Assembly: GCA_039621445.1 (NCBI GenBank)
Contig: CP154954.1
Location: forward strand, 69,072,670-69,136,669
Direction: 5' to 3'
Origin: Euglena gracilis
Taxonomy: Eukaryota; Euglenida; Euglenophyceae; Euglenales
Length of the DNA: 64,000 nucleotides
Each line of letters starts with the position of its first letter. Positions within the stretch are counted from its first letter, which is position 1. A model generated the notes under the pieces. It had not been told where the DNA came from and did no database searches. It saw only the letters and a program-made list of their open reading frames with translations. Shown here piece by piece: positions 44,470 through 54,669 of this stretch. The position numbers were made by a program, and so were the translations under genes.

Positions 44470-44638
44470 GTGGTGGCAGCGCTGCATTCCCCCAACACGG
44501 GCATCTGCGACTTCGGGGCGCTGTGCCGCAGCTTCGCCCGGGACGTGGTGGCGACGGGCCTCGGCTGCGTGCAGCCCAACTTCGAGGTGCTGCGCATGGC
44601 GGACGCCGGGGACGCGGTGATCGTCGTGGGGAAGGTGT
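44470..44638 (+). CDS. L2HGDH: L-2-hydroxyglutarate dehydrogenase, exon B
   Basis: CCACAG acceptor in phase 0. It reads VVAALHSPNTGICDFGALCR and on through the DVVATGLG helix to NFEVLRMADAGDAVIVVGK. 'ALHSPNTGICD' corresponds to the family's conserved 'A...p.tgivDy' loop near the substrate and flavin. The donor at 44,639 (GTGGCG) leaves phase 1, which fits exon C. The nearer GT at 44,635 would give the wrong phase. Confidence 0.92.
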
Positions 44639-44871
44639 GTGGCGATGGTCTTGTGTGGTTTGCTGGATGAAATGCTTTCCGTGGGGCACTTTTTTGTCTG
44701 TTTTTGTTTTGTTGATTTTCCTCGGTGGCTGGGTCTTTGTAGGCTGCAATGCAAAATCATTGCTGCTTTGCAATGCAATATTCTAATTCTAATCATTGCT
44801 CATTTGGCATTTTTCTTGCATTTTTTTTTACCCTTCTGCCGCACTCCGTAATCGAGCTTTGGAGAGAGAGA

Positions 44872-44901
44872 GAGATGATGATGATGATGATGATGATGAT
44901 G
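44872..44901. repeat. (GAT)n microsatellite
   Basis: About nine GAT units after a short GAGA run, inside the 344-bp intron between exons B and C. Confidence 0.9.
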
Positions 44902-44982
44902 AATTCATTCAATGCAGCAAGCTTCAGCTGATGAGAGTTTTTGGGAACGTGGGTGGTTTGTTTTCTTTCCCCTCACTGCAAG

Positions 44983-45062
44983 TCGTATTGGCCTCCCAGG
45001 AACCCAGCCAGAAGGGCCCCATCAAGTCCGTCAAGGCGAAGCACGTCATCTCGTGCTGTGGG
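44983..45062 (+). CDS. L2HGDH: L-2-hydroxyglutarate dehydrogenase, exon C; 3' boundary unclear
   Basis: After CACTGCAAG, two bases complete a codon and the frame reads VLASQEPSQKGPIKSVKAKH, then VISCCG. The last part is the strand before the family's conserved 'C-A-G-L-Y-S-D' turn. A canonical donor that keeps phase exists only at CAC|GTCATC (45,045), which would drop VISCCG. No GT donor follows TGCTGTGGG in a usable phase. See the finding on the C-D junction. Confidence 0.85.
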
Positions 45063-45588
45063 CCAGGGTATAGCTAAGATTAAAATTTGACCCCCCCGGG
45101 GGCAGCCCTTTTCCAGCCCAAGCCTCCTCCCCCCCCCCCCTCAACGAGTTTTGTTTATTTCCAGCCGCTCGAAGGGCAGATGGACAGTGACGGATTTTCA
45201 CGCATGCCTGTGCAAAACTCCAGGAGCAAATTTTGGTTGTTGTGATCGCCGACACAGCCAACGGACTGCTGGCTGCTGGATACAGAAGCGTGTGTTTTTT
45301 TACAGGTCACATGCAACAAAAACCGCTACCGATGTTCCTGCGGGATGGTGATCCAATCACCCTCCTGCTGTCCTCTGCGGGCCACTGCCAAACAAGCTTT
45401 TTTTGCAGTTCGCAAAACGAAGGCGCGATGTCGGAATTCCGCGTCAGAAACGTCCCTCGGAGATGTCTGATGAAAGCGACTGGCAGTGTCTGTGTCGCTT
45501 CTGATGCACTCCTCACCGCAGGCATGTGCCTGCCGTTCACATTTTGTGAGCGTACAACGATCAATCGCGTTCTTTGCTGCATTTCCGT

Positions 45589-45646
45589 GTCGCATGTCAA
45601 ATTTGCATCGATTGCCGCAGTCATGGTTGCTCCTGGGTGCAACCTG
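45589..45646. repeat. Intronic inverted repeat, right arm
   Basis: Reverse complement of 43,766-43,844 (34 nt exact plus a gapped extension). It lies about 100 bp upstream of the probable acceptor of exon D. Confidence 0.9.
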
Positions 45647-45750
45647 CGCTCCGCCGCTATGTCCGGGGACCCCTAGGGGGGGGGGAGGATCAGCCAGCAA
45701 CCTTTTTCCAGCCAGCCCAAATTTTCCAGCCTCTGAGCTGGACCCCCCAG

Positions 45751-45916
45751 GGTCGTAAAAAAATGCTCTGCTGCGGGCTGTACTCCGACTCGGTGGCCCA
45801 GTCCGGGGGCGGGCAGCGATACCCGAAGCTGCTGCCGTTCCGCGGCACGTACTACCAGATGAAGCCCGAGTTCCGCAACATCTGCAAGCGCAACATCTAC
45901 CCGGTGCCCAGCGGGG
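45751..45916 (+). CDS. L2HGDH: L-2-hydroxyglutarate dehydrogenase, exon D
   Basis: It reads MLCCGLYSDSVAQSGGGQR, then YPKLLPFRGTYYQMKPEF and RNIYPVPSG. 'GLYSD.VA', 'PFRG.YY..KPE' and 'NIYPVP' are hallmark motifs of the family; the PFRG/Tyr region contacts substrate and the flavin side. The nearest AG (45,749-45,750) gives phase 0 and adds GRKK before MLCC. The donor GGGG|GTGGTG leaves phase 1, which fits exon E. Confidence 0.93.
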
Positions 45917-45959
45917 GTGGTGTGCCCCTTCTGCCAAGGCTTTCCTCGTCACTGCCCTG

Positions 45960-46212
45960 ACTACCAAAGAAATTCCATATTTCCAGGATCAGCATGTTCC
46001 CAAAATTACAAAAATCATGCTTTTGGATTTTTTTTTTGTAAAAGATGTGAGTGACGGCTCAAAACTCACGTCTATGTTGCAAAATGAACGGATTTATGAA
46101 ATTTTCCTCAGTCCCCTCCAGCAGTAGTGTCTCAAATCCCAAAACCGCAAGTTTCCAAAAATTTTCCGCAAATTTCCTGCATTTTTTCCCGTGATTTTTC
46201 TGAAGGCCTCCG

Positions 46213-46215
<3 letters not shown>
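45960..46215. other. Intron D-E, first part
   Basis: A+T-rich intronic DNA with T-runs and no sign of another gene. Confidence 0.6.

Positions 46216-46216
<1 letters not shown>

Positions 46217-46290
<74 letters not shown>
46217..46290. repeat. (AG)n microsatellite
   Basis: About 37 AG units in the intron between dehydrogenase exons D and E. Confidence 0.96.
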
Positions 46291-46292
<2 letters not shown>

Positions 46293-47268
46293 CTTGATGA
46301 GTAGGATGAGGAACGACATAACGTTTTTTTTTTTGACGTTTTGGGTGGATGGACAATGGTGGAAAGATGCCAGAAATAACTTTTTTCCCCCGAAATCGAC
46401 CCCATTTTTGCCTAAACATGGCCTTTTTTGTACATTTTTCCTGCCGATTTTTCAGTGAATGTGCTTTGTTTAGGAACACTGCTCACTGAGCAGAGGTCGC
46501 TGACCTGCGTTGACCACAGGGGGGGGGTTGAACCCAACGGACCGGGGGGCTTGCCAGAACCCCAAAGGTCCAGTTTTTAGCATGTCTGGCCTTTTTTTTT
46601 TACCCCCAAATGTGCCCCCAGGCACATTTTTTTTGGCCATTTCGACGAGCAAATTTGCAGTCCATTGTGTAGTCCACTGTTTAAGTGGAGGGTGGCCCAG
46701 GAATCCTGCAAACCTAGTCTCCGTTTTTTAGCTTTTTTTTAACACGGAATACGAGCTGGGGCCGGACCACCTTTGGGGGACTCCCCGAGAGGGATGGGCT
46801 TCAGTGCAAAGCGCCAGAAAATGTTTGGGATTTTTGAAGGGGCAAATGAAAATCCTTTCATTTGCCCCTTTTTTTGCCAGCGTTGCGGGTACAGGGGGAG
46901 TGATGTGTTTTTGGGGAAACTCATTGAGAAATTTCTTCCCGCAGGAAAAACAGCCACCATGTCCTCGCACCTGCACAGACAATGTCTGGGGATGGGAACA
47001 AACGCCTGGGGCTTTTGATATCAGTCTGGATCCTTCCCATCCGCCGGGGGGATCCAGAATGGCGATAACAACAGTGTTGCCAGCAAATTCCACCCTGTGA
47101 ACCAAAGCCGGCAGTGGAAAAGAGACAAAAAATACAAACCGTTGCTTTTTTTTTGCGTTCTTTTTCAAAAATCAAAAAAACCTTTTTTTGTGTTTCTTTA
47201 AAAAAAATCAACAATGATGCCAGCTCTGCCACACCCACGCGGGTGGTGTGCCGCGGACGTCGCCGCAG

Positions 47269-47406
47269 ACATCCCGGTGGGGGTGCTCTTCCCGCCGACC
47301 TGCAACCTGGAGCGCGGCAATGAGTGATCATCGGGCCCGGGGCCTGCGTGGCCTTCGCCCGCGAGGGGTACAAATTCTTTGACCTCAACGTCTCGGAGCT
47401 GTGGAA
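47269..47406 (+). CDS. L2HGDH: L-2-hydroxyglutarate dehydrogenase, exon E, with -1 frame break
   Basis: After CGCCGCAG the frame reads IPVGVLFPPTCNLERGNE and hits TGA at 47,325-47,327. In the -1 frame the family match resumes at once: VIIGPGACVAFAREGYKFF, then DLNVSELW, to the donor TGGAA|GTGCGT. 'GVxFPPT' and 'GP.A..AFaREGY' are family motifs. One extra G (GAG-GTG instead of GAGTG) would restore the frame, so a base is missing from the deposited sequence or the gene is disabled. Confidence 0.88.
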
Positions 47407-47409
47407 GTG

Positions 47410-48465
47410 CGTTCTTTCTCTCCTACCGTCCTTACTGAATTGTGCCCCCTTCGAATCAAGCATTAGCTGGGCCGAAACGCCAGAAATTTTTTGAAATGCT
47501 TCAAAAGTGCCAAAATCTCTTTTTCAGGTGATTTCTTTTCAACAAATTGACAAAAAATATGATAAAAATCTAAGTTTTCTGCCAAGGATTCGATTTAGGG
47601 ATTCCCTGGCCGGGGGAAGGGTCCAGGACCCTCCCTTTGAGAGGGGGGGGGCAGGGCAGAATGGGAATCGGCCAAACACTCAGGGTGGTGGTTGGGGGGG
47701 GGGTCGGCCCCCCCACCACCCCCACCACCCGTATTTCCGGGAGCACCAATTTTGGACCCACAAAATTTTTTCCCGGCGCCTTCGGCACCGGGTGTTTTTT
47801 GGACCCATTTTTGGACCCAAATAGGAGGTCCCCCCAAAACCCCCAAAACCCCATTTTTTCACACCTTGCAAAAAATCAACATTTTGTCAAAATTTTGATT
47901 TTGAGAGACTTTTGAAGCAAAAAAAATGCCATTGAAAATCCCAAAAATTTCCAACCTAAAAAATCTCAGGAATCGACCCTCGTTTTTCACGCCCCTCCTA
48001 AAACATCCAATTTTTAAACCTGAAATTTTTGAGTTTTTTTTTATGAAGAAATATGGTTTTCCATCTTGGTGCATTTGCAAAAAAAAATTAGAAGTTTTCC
48101 CCGGCCAAGGTCCCCGTTTTCCCGGAATTGGTAAAAATGCTGTGGTGGGTGGGGGGGGGTTGACCCACCTCCCGGGCGGGTGGGGGGTCAGCCACCCCCC
48201 CGTCACCAGGCCTTCCCGTTCTGCCCTGGGGGGGGTGAAACCCTGTGTGTCAAACCCTCCCCTTCCCCTGAAACTGACGCTCATTTAACACTCTCCTCAC
48301 AGGGGCTGGGGTTCCGCAGCCGGGCTGCAGGCTGCTGGCCGCCGGGGGAAAATGTGGAGCGGCCGTACCCTCCATCCGACAACAGCTAGGATATAAGAAA
48401 GAAGAGTTAAAAATAATAAGCTTGAATTTTAAGATGAGGTTGACCCCACCCAGGAAGCCTCCGCG
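47410..48465. other. Intron E-F, first part
   Basis: G/C-tract element-like DNA (47,600-47,840) with the hairpin CCCGGCGCCTTCGGCACCGGG near 47,775, then A+T-rich sequence and C/G blocks at 48,140-48,230. No gene. Confidence 0.55.
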
Positions 48466-48471
48466 GGAATC

Positions 48472-49310
48472 CAGGCCATAGCTTACAGGTTCGCAGTACC
48501 CCCCCCCCCCCCGGGGGGGGGCTGGATTGCAGGTAGTCCAAATTTGGATAGTGGAATCCCAGTGGACCTCGGGGGGGGGGGCAGTAGTGCTAGCTAGTGG
48601 AATTTTTTTTTCCAGTGACCGGCGCAAAGTGCCAAATTTTTTTCTGGACCTCCAAACCTGCCAAAATGCCCATTCTGGCTTTTTTTGGTATTTTTTTTTG
48701 AAACAAACCCCGCCAAAAACCACATTAAGCATCTCATTTCCAGCTTGGCACCAAGGAATTTTTTTTCCAGTTGGCTGACCGATACCGGACTGGGGGCAGG
48801 GCTTGATATAAGGAGGGCGTACATGGTTTAGGTGGGGGGGTGTCCCCCCCCCCCCTCCTGGCCCGCAGGGGGGGTCTGGACCCCCCCCACCTGCCAGGGG
48901 GGTCTGGACCAACCCTGAGGGGGTATCCGGGACCCCCCCAAAAGGGTCAATTTTTTCCTCCGGCGCTTTGCGCCGAAAATTTTTTGCATTTTTGGCACAT
49001 TTTTGCCCAAAAAGTGCCCAAAATGACACTTTTGGTCGTTTTGGGGGGTCAAATTTTTTTGGCCCGGCGCTTTGCGCCGGGCCGAAATTCGGTCACCCAG
49101 ACCGTGCAACTGTTTAGGTGGGGGGGTGTCCCCTCAACCCCCTCCCCCCGGGCCCGCAGGGGGGGGGGGGGCCCGGACCACCCCCCCCCCACCTGTCTTT
49201 ATATCGAACCCTGACTGGGGGTCCAGCTGGTGGCTGTTTTCCAGGGTCTAGCAAAATGGCTTGCCTTGGGCCCCCCCCCCCCCCGGGGGGGGTCCTCAAG
49301 CAGTGGCCTG
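48472..49310. mobile_element. Old CAGGCTTTTGCTTAAGG-family MITE, split by a younger MITE
   Basis: The left end CAGGCCATAGCTTACAGG...GCAGTACCCC and right end GGGTCCTCAAGCAGTGGCCTG are degraded versions of the termini at 57,886-58,329. The interior order also matches (GTCCAAATTTG, GCTAGCTAGTGGAATTTTTT, CCAGTGACCGGCGCAAAG, TCTAGC). The copy is interrupted by the complete MITE 48,797-49,213. Flanking duplications are no longer visible. Confidence 0.72.
48797..49213. mobile_element. hAT-like MITE (CAGGGTTYGATATAAGG family), perfect TSD, nested
   Basis: CAGGGCTTGATATAAGG at the left and inverted CAGGGTTCGATATAAAG at the right, with perfect ACTGGGGG duplications (48,789-48,796; 49,214-49,221). The 417-bp interior has GGGCGTACATGGTTTAGG, mirrored C/G runs, and two hairpins CCGGCGCTTTGCGCCG. 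It was inserted into an older MITE within intron E-F. Confidence 0.93.
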
Positions 49311-50116
49311 ATCCGACCCTTCCGGGGGGGGGGGGCAGACTGCCTGCACATCTGGCGCTTGAATCCCATTGGAGCGCATTTTGGGGCATTTTTTTGGACC
49401 ACGACCAGGGACCAACCTTGCTGGGCAGGGACAGATGGGAAGCTTTTGGGTTTTGAGGTTGGGGTACCGACCAATAACGTATCGGGACCCCGTGATGGCA
49501 CGACCGACCATGGGACGACACAGTCCCGTAGTCGGGAACTGTGGTCCTGGCTGCCTGACAATGGGTGTTCCAGACCTCCTCCCCCCCCCCCCCCCCAAAC
49601 CAACTACCGGGGGGGTCCGGACCCCCCCCCCCGGGATGTTGGGAGCCGGTGTCCAGACCCTACACCTCCTCCTTGACAGGTTCCAAAAACAGCAAACATT
49701 TTCCTTCCGGTGCTGCATGCCAGAAAAAGAGCAAAACAATGCCCTTTTACCTCACTTTTGAGCATATTGCATATTTTTTGATTTTTTTGTTACTTCTCGT
49801 GTAAAAAGTGTTCAAAATTTTCAAAAAATGAGCTTTTTTGGATTTTTTTTTCAACGGAAAATCAGGTATTATTCACCAAATTTGGCAAATTTGGCACTGG
49901 CATTTTCTCTGTCCACAAAACCGAAAATTTTCCCGGCCCTTTTCAGTTTCGAGGTTGGAAGGGGAGGTTCGGACCCCCCGCCCCTCAAGGCTTCCCATTC
50001 ATCCCTGGGGGGGGGGCAGTACCCGCCTGAGGCACTCCAGAGCACCCCGAGACCGCCCTCCCCCCGGGGTTGGTCGAAATTCAGCCTGACCCTGACCAAG
50101 TGTTTCCTCCTTGCAG

Positions 50117-50204
50117 GACGCTCACCCACTTTGGCTTGTACTCTTTCGCCCTCAAGAACTTTGATATGTCTGTGCGGGAATTGTACCGGGATTTGAACCA
50201 GAAG
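50117..50204 (+). CDS. L2HGDH: L-2-hydroxyglutarate dehydrogenase, exon F
   Basis: CTCCTTGCAG acceptor. One base completes the Lys codon from exon E, then 29 codons read TLTHFGLYSFALKNFDMSV and RELYRDLNQK to AAG|GTGTGC. This is the helix pair after the 'AFaREGY' segment; 'F.l..l..n...g..E..R' is the typical spacing. Phase 0 at the donor fits exon G. Confidence 0.9.
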
Positions 50205-51827
50205 GTGTGCTGTGTTTGGGTCTGCAGATTGCCGCTTTCTCGGAGGGAAGTCATGCGCTGTGTGGTATTGCGCGTATTCCAGTGTTCAAGGTTTTTGGGC
50301 AACTGCCAGCTGAACAGTCTATCAATATGGTACTAATAAAAAAACCATGTAGTGGATTTTGCTGCACATCAGTCGGCCGCCATTCCAGGAGTGTGAAAAG
50401 GGGGGGGGGGGCTGATGGGGATCCACCTTTTTTGAGTCTTTTTTTTTCAAAAAAAATCAGCGCTGACTTTTTTCAAAAAAAATTGTCAGCGATTTGCACC
50501 AATATTTTTCAAGTCAGCCCGATTGTGCCGAGATTGCCTGAACTTTATTTCATCGGACCCCCCCCCCCCCCAGGGGGTAGGTATAGGGTGCTTGGAGGAT
50601 AGGCTGCACCCCCCTCCCCGGAGCCATATCCCCTCTGGGGGAGTCAACTCCATATGAGCTTGCGGTTGGCAAATATGGCCTTGGAGATAAACTTTCAATA
50701 GTGGTTCAATAGCACAGACATTTGAAAACAACAGTTACATTATTCGGATCTAAAGGTAGGGGGCGGATATACCAGTTGCATAATCTTCATTCTTAAAATT
50801 TTAGAAAATTTTTAAAATTTTAGAATATTCAGAAAATTTGCATTTTTGCGTATTTTTCAGGGGCATTTCCTAGAATCACCAGTTGCATGAGGTTTTGGAC
50901 CAAAACACTCTTTTGCTTTGGGCGAAAAAAAAATAAAAAAAGGTTGAATGAAAAATTATCCTGCGTCCTCTCCAGGGATTGTAATAAGGCAAATTTTATT
51001 TTTTTGAGGGCTTTGAAAATGACTATTGTTTTAATAATTATTTAGTTTGATGCAATGATCGCCTTTGGACCGCCCCTGCAAAATAGAATTTGAAAACCCT
51101 AAAAAAAAAACGTACTTGTCCATTCGAAAAACCCATTTTTCCGAATAGAAAGGGAAAAGAAATCAGGTCAGAGAAAAAAATTCTGCCAAATGAATTTTTT
51201 AAAGGTTTTTAAAATTCTCAGGTGTCTTCAGGTCAGGTTCAATATAAGCTTTTCAGAATGCAGACCGATGCTGGTGGGGGGGGGGGCATGGACCCCCATC
51301 TGCCCTTATATCTGCCCATTTTGGCCTTTTGGATCCGAAAAATGTGAATGGATGCACCATCAATTCCTCTTGTCCCCCCCCCCGGTTTCAAATGCGTCTA
51401 TCCGATTTGAACCACCCAAAGGTGGGTTCTTTAAGAAACCACTGCTCTCCCTGCATACTCGCCAAAAAAGCTGGCTGATGGGAAGATGTTGAGGGGTATC
51501 TGGTCAGCAAAGACATTTTTTTTGCCCAGATTTGTTGTTGTTTTTGGCACAGTCTGCAGGAGAGTTGTTATTTGGTTGTTATCACGTTTAATTGTCAAAT
51601 CAAAGCCCTTTGCATTTCAGCATCCGAAAATCTAGGAGTTTTTGGTGATTTTTGTTCCGGGAAAATTTTTACTGCCCCCGTCGCTTTGCGCCTTCTGCGG
51701 GGGTGTTTTTTTTTTTTGGAAAGTAGCACGGTGCATTTTGCTGCCAGTGGCATTGCTTTTCGGACTGTTGCTCATGTGTCACCGAGTGGTCCGTTTTGTT
51801 TGCTTTTGTTTGCTTTTCCATCCGCAG
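50205..51827. other. Intron F-G, 1.6 kb
   Basis: Contains a C-run/G-run block at 50,400-50,640, A+T-rich sequence at 50,740-51,180, and a small relic with CAGGTTCAATATAAG (51,235) and CCCTTATATCTG (51,303) that resembles the ends of the GATATAAGG MITE family. No other gene. Confidence 0.6.
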
Positions 51828-51911
51828 GCGTTCCTAGCCCAGCCGCAGCGCATGATCCCCAGCTTGAAGCTGGAGCAGACAGAGCCCAGCTTCTCTGGGG
51901 TCATGGCCCAG
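51828..51911 (+). CDS. L2HGDH: L-2-hydroxyglutarate dehydrogenase, exon G
   Basis: Exactly 28 codons, phase 0 both sides, between CATCCGCAG and CAG|GTATGG. It reads AFLAQPQRMIPSLKLEQTEP and then SFSGVMAQ. This matches the family's 'R.iPel...d...g..GVRAQ' strand region; the usual Arg of GVRAQ is Met here, which may affect the flavin or substrate contact made by that loop. Confidence 0.92.
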
Positions 51912-52843
51912 GTATGGCGTAGCATGTGTGCTATTGCATTGTGTGAGTTTGTGTGTGTGTGTTTTGAATGTGCATGTATGTCTGCCATTGATTTGATTTT
52001 TTTTTCGGGGGGTTGTGTTTATGGCTCTAAACGAAAGGACAACAAATTGTGGACAGAGTCAGAGGAGTTATTTGCCGCATTTTTGGGGATTATCCCTCTG
52101 GCCCTGCCAAGCCATTGCTCTTTAGAGATCTTCTCTTTCAAGTTACAATTGGAGTGTTTTGATGGCGGGTTGTGTTTTTGACTTCCCAATGTTGAGTTGC
52201 ATCCATACACCCAATTGTGTCCACGTTGGTTTGGAAGCACCGATAATATTTAACCAAGCCATTTTGGGGGGCGAATTTCTGCCTGGGACGGCACCCATGG
52301 CACAGACGCCACAAGGCTGGTCAAATTCACCCTGAAAGGGAGAACAGAGACAAAGGCACAACATTGGTGCACGGTGCGTCGTGGATATTTGCCCAGCACC
52401 ACACAGGGGGAGGGGGAATGCAAATGCGTTTTTTTCTGCGGATTTTTTCTGCAGGTTTTTTTATTTTGACCAAATCTGCTTTTTCCCTTTTTTTTGTGTT
52501 GTTTTTGTGTTTTTTTCCCCTGATCTTTTTGGATTTTTATGGAAAAAATTGACAATGAAGAATTCCTTTTTTTTGGCCTGATTTTCTCCCGAGACCAAAA
52601 AATTTGTCATTTTTTTGTCATTCTTGCATTTTTTTGCAAAAGAAATTTTTTCCCTGGCGGAGCCGAAAAGTCCTCTCCAGCAGAAAGTGTGCATCCCGGA
52701 GAATCTCCTACAGTATTTTACATGCAACAACGGTTTTTAGTGTTTATTTGCCTCTTTATTTGCGTTTCCTTTTTTTGCATTTTTTTGTGTCATGTTTTTT
52801 GAGGCTCCTTCTTGCGCCCCCCACCCCGCTGCACACCACACAG
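51912..52843. other. Intron G-H
   Basis: T-rich intron with short TG repeats (51,945-51,960). No other gene or clear element. Confidence 0.6.
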
Positions 52844-52909
52844 GTGCTGGACAACTCTGGCAACCCCGCCAGTGACTTCATCTTCGAGACCGGGGCCCTG
52901 AACGGCAAG
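52844..52909 (+). CDS. L2HGDH: L-2-hydroxyglutarate dehydrogenase, exon H
   Basis: Exactly 22 codons in phase 0 between CACACAG and AAG|GTGGCC. It reads VLDNSGNPASDFIFETGALN and then GK, corresponding to the family's 'ald..G.l.dDF.f..' hairpin immediately before the C-terminal strand. Confidence 0.92.
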
Positions 52910-54506
52910 GTGGCCACGCCCCACCGCCAGGGAGGGGGTGAGGGAGGGGGGGGTCGTGGCCTCCAGGCTATGGTTTGAGCGTTCTTTGTCGTGGTCACCA
53001 CCCAAAGTGTGAGTCCCCGCAGTGATTTTCGGGCAGATTCCCGCCTGCTTTTCCAAACCTTTGTTTGTTTTGAAGATGAAGATGAATTACCCAAAAGATT
53101 TACCCAAATTCACCAATTTGCCAAAAAGAATGGAGGAGGTAATGCAGGCTTCTTTTGAGTCAGAAGACTCACTCTAATTTTTTTTTCTGAGCATCATGAG
53201 CTGTCATTTTTTTTGTTTGACCCCATTTTGAGACTTTTTTGGCAGTGCACCACCCCCAAAACACAGGTGGCCACTTGCAGGGGTGGTGTTTGCTGCATTT
53301 CCCTCCATTTCACACAGTTGATGCCAATTCCCAAAAGTGATTCTTCCACAAAAGGAAAAAAGACACCCGCCGCCCATTTCCTGACTTTCCCCCCGCATGA
53401 TCAAATGTGTGTTATTGCAATTCAACTGCCAGCATTGTTCCTTGGGAGGAGAATGTCGCTCTGAAGCCCAAATTTTGTGCATTGATCTGTGTTCTGTGTC
53501 ACGTAGAGGGATATTGTCAAATCATGCAAAAGTTGCAATGCTTCCATTCAGATCACTTGGGACAACTGTGCACCTTTGAAGTTAATGTGTGTCCTCAAAA
53601 CCAAAGATCCACAAAGACCTCTCCTGGTCAGGCCGGCAGTGGAAAAGGGTGCTAGCTGCAGTGCCGCAGAACGCAAAGTGGTGGGGGACAGAGAATGTTA
53701 CAAGTTTTGAATTTCCCCCCACACCATTCAGCCAGCTCTGTCACTGCAATTCTCGGCCATTTGTGTGAGAGCCACATTTTTCTGTTTGTAATTTTTCCCG
53801 TTTTGCCAATCCAAGCACACCACAGGCAGCGGGTGAGGTGGTCCACACTGGAATAGGAGGTGTTTGACCCCAAATTGGACAACGCATGATGGCGAACTCT
53901 GTCACTGCTGTCACTGCTGGCGGCGGAGGCTCCTCAATGTGACCAATTTGGGCGAAAACTGCCCAAAATTGCCCCATCAGTGCCTCCGCGCCTCACCCCA
54001 GATATGCGACCCATGGCTGCACCCTTTCCCCCCCATGAGCTCTGCCAGACATGCACGGTGGGGCCAGCCCGAATATTTCTGCCGACGTCATCCGGGGGGG
54101 GGGGTGCCTGGGCAGGCACTCCAAGGCACCCCCAGATCCGACCCCCCTGGGGACACATGGCCAAAGGCGCCTGGGCACTCGGCCAAGGCACTTCCGGCGC
54201 CGGAAGCCCAGAAAACCTAGAAAGCCTGGGCACGTTTTGGCCCACGACCAGGCAGGCACCGACCCCCCCCCCCCAGCCCGGGGGGTTGGTGCTTGCCTGC
54301 CCAAGCAGTCCAAGGTACCCTCCTGGGGCAGGGGGGAAAACGCAAATGCGTATTTTTTTTTGCGTTTTTCGATTTTGGCATAATTTGTGTTCGGTGCGCG
54401 TTTGCGTTTTCCTTTTTGCTTTTTTCCGGCTTCGGCAAAATTGGTTTTCTTTGCGGTTTGCATTTTTTGAGGGCCGATGTTGCCCCCCCCCCCCCCCCGC
54501 GCCAAG
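52910..54506. other. Intron H-I with G/C-tract element
   Basis: Mostly unique DNA. 54,065-54,299 holds a degraded relative of the 1,349 MITE: CAGCCCGAATATTT at the left, GGTTGGTGCTTGCCTG at the right, GCCTGGGCAGGC palindromes and CTTCCGGCGCCGGAAG. Target duplications are not found. The acceptor is GCGCCAAG. Confidence 0.6.
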
Positions 54507-54668
54507 TGCAGCCCGGGGTGGAGCGTGGGGTCGCTCCACGTCCGCAATGCGCCGTCCCCGGCCTGCACTGCCAGCATGGCCATTGCCGAGGAGGTGGTGA
54601 GCCGGGCGGAGACGGCATTTGGGTGGAAGCCCAACCCGGCTCCGGGGGTCGTGATCCCCAAGGCATGA
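54507..54668 (+). CDS. L2HGDH: L-2-hydroxyglutarate dehydrogenase, exon I (last) with stop
   Basis: It starts CSPGWSVGSLHVRNAPSPAC and continues TASMAIAEEVVSRAETAFGW to a TGA at 54,666. 'LHVRNAPSPAaTaS.aIa' is the best-conserved block of the family and forms the final strand-helix that closes over the FAD. The last 12 residues (KPNPAPGVVIPKA region) are an extension beyond the usual end. A polyadenylation signal is not obvious; polyadenylation signals are diverse in protists. Confidence 0.94.
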   Translation, partial: CSPGWSVGSLHVRNAPSPACTASMAIAEEVVSRAETAFGWKPNPAPGVVIPKA

Positions 54669-54669
54669 G

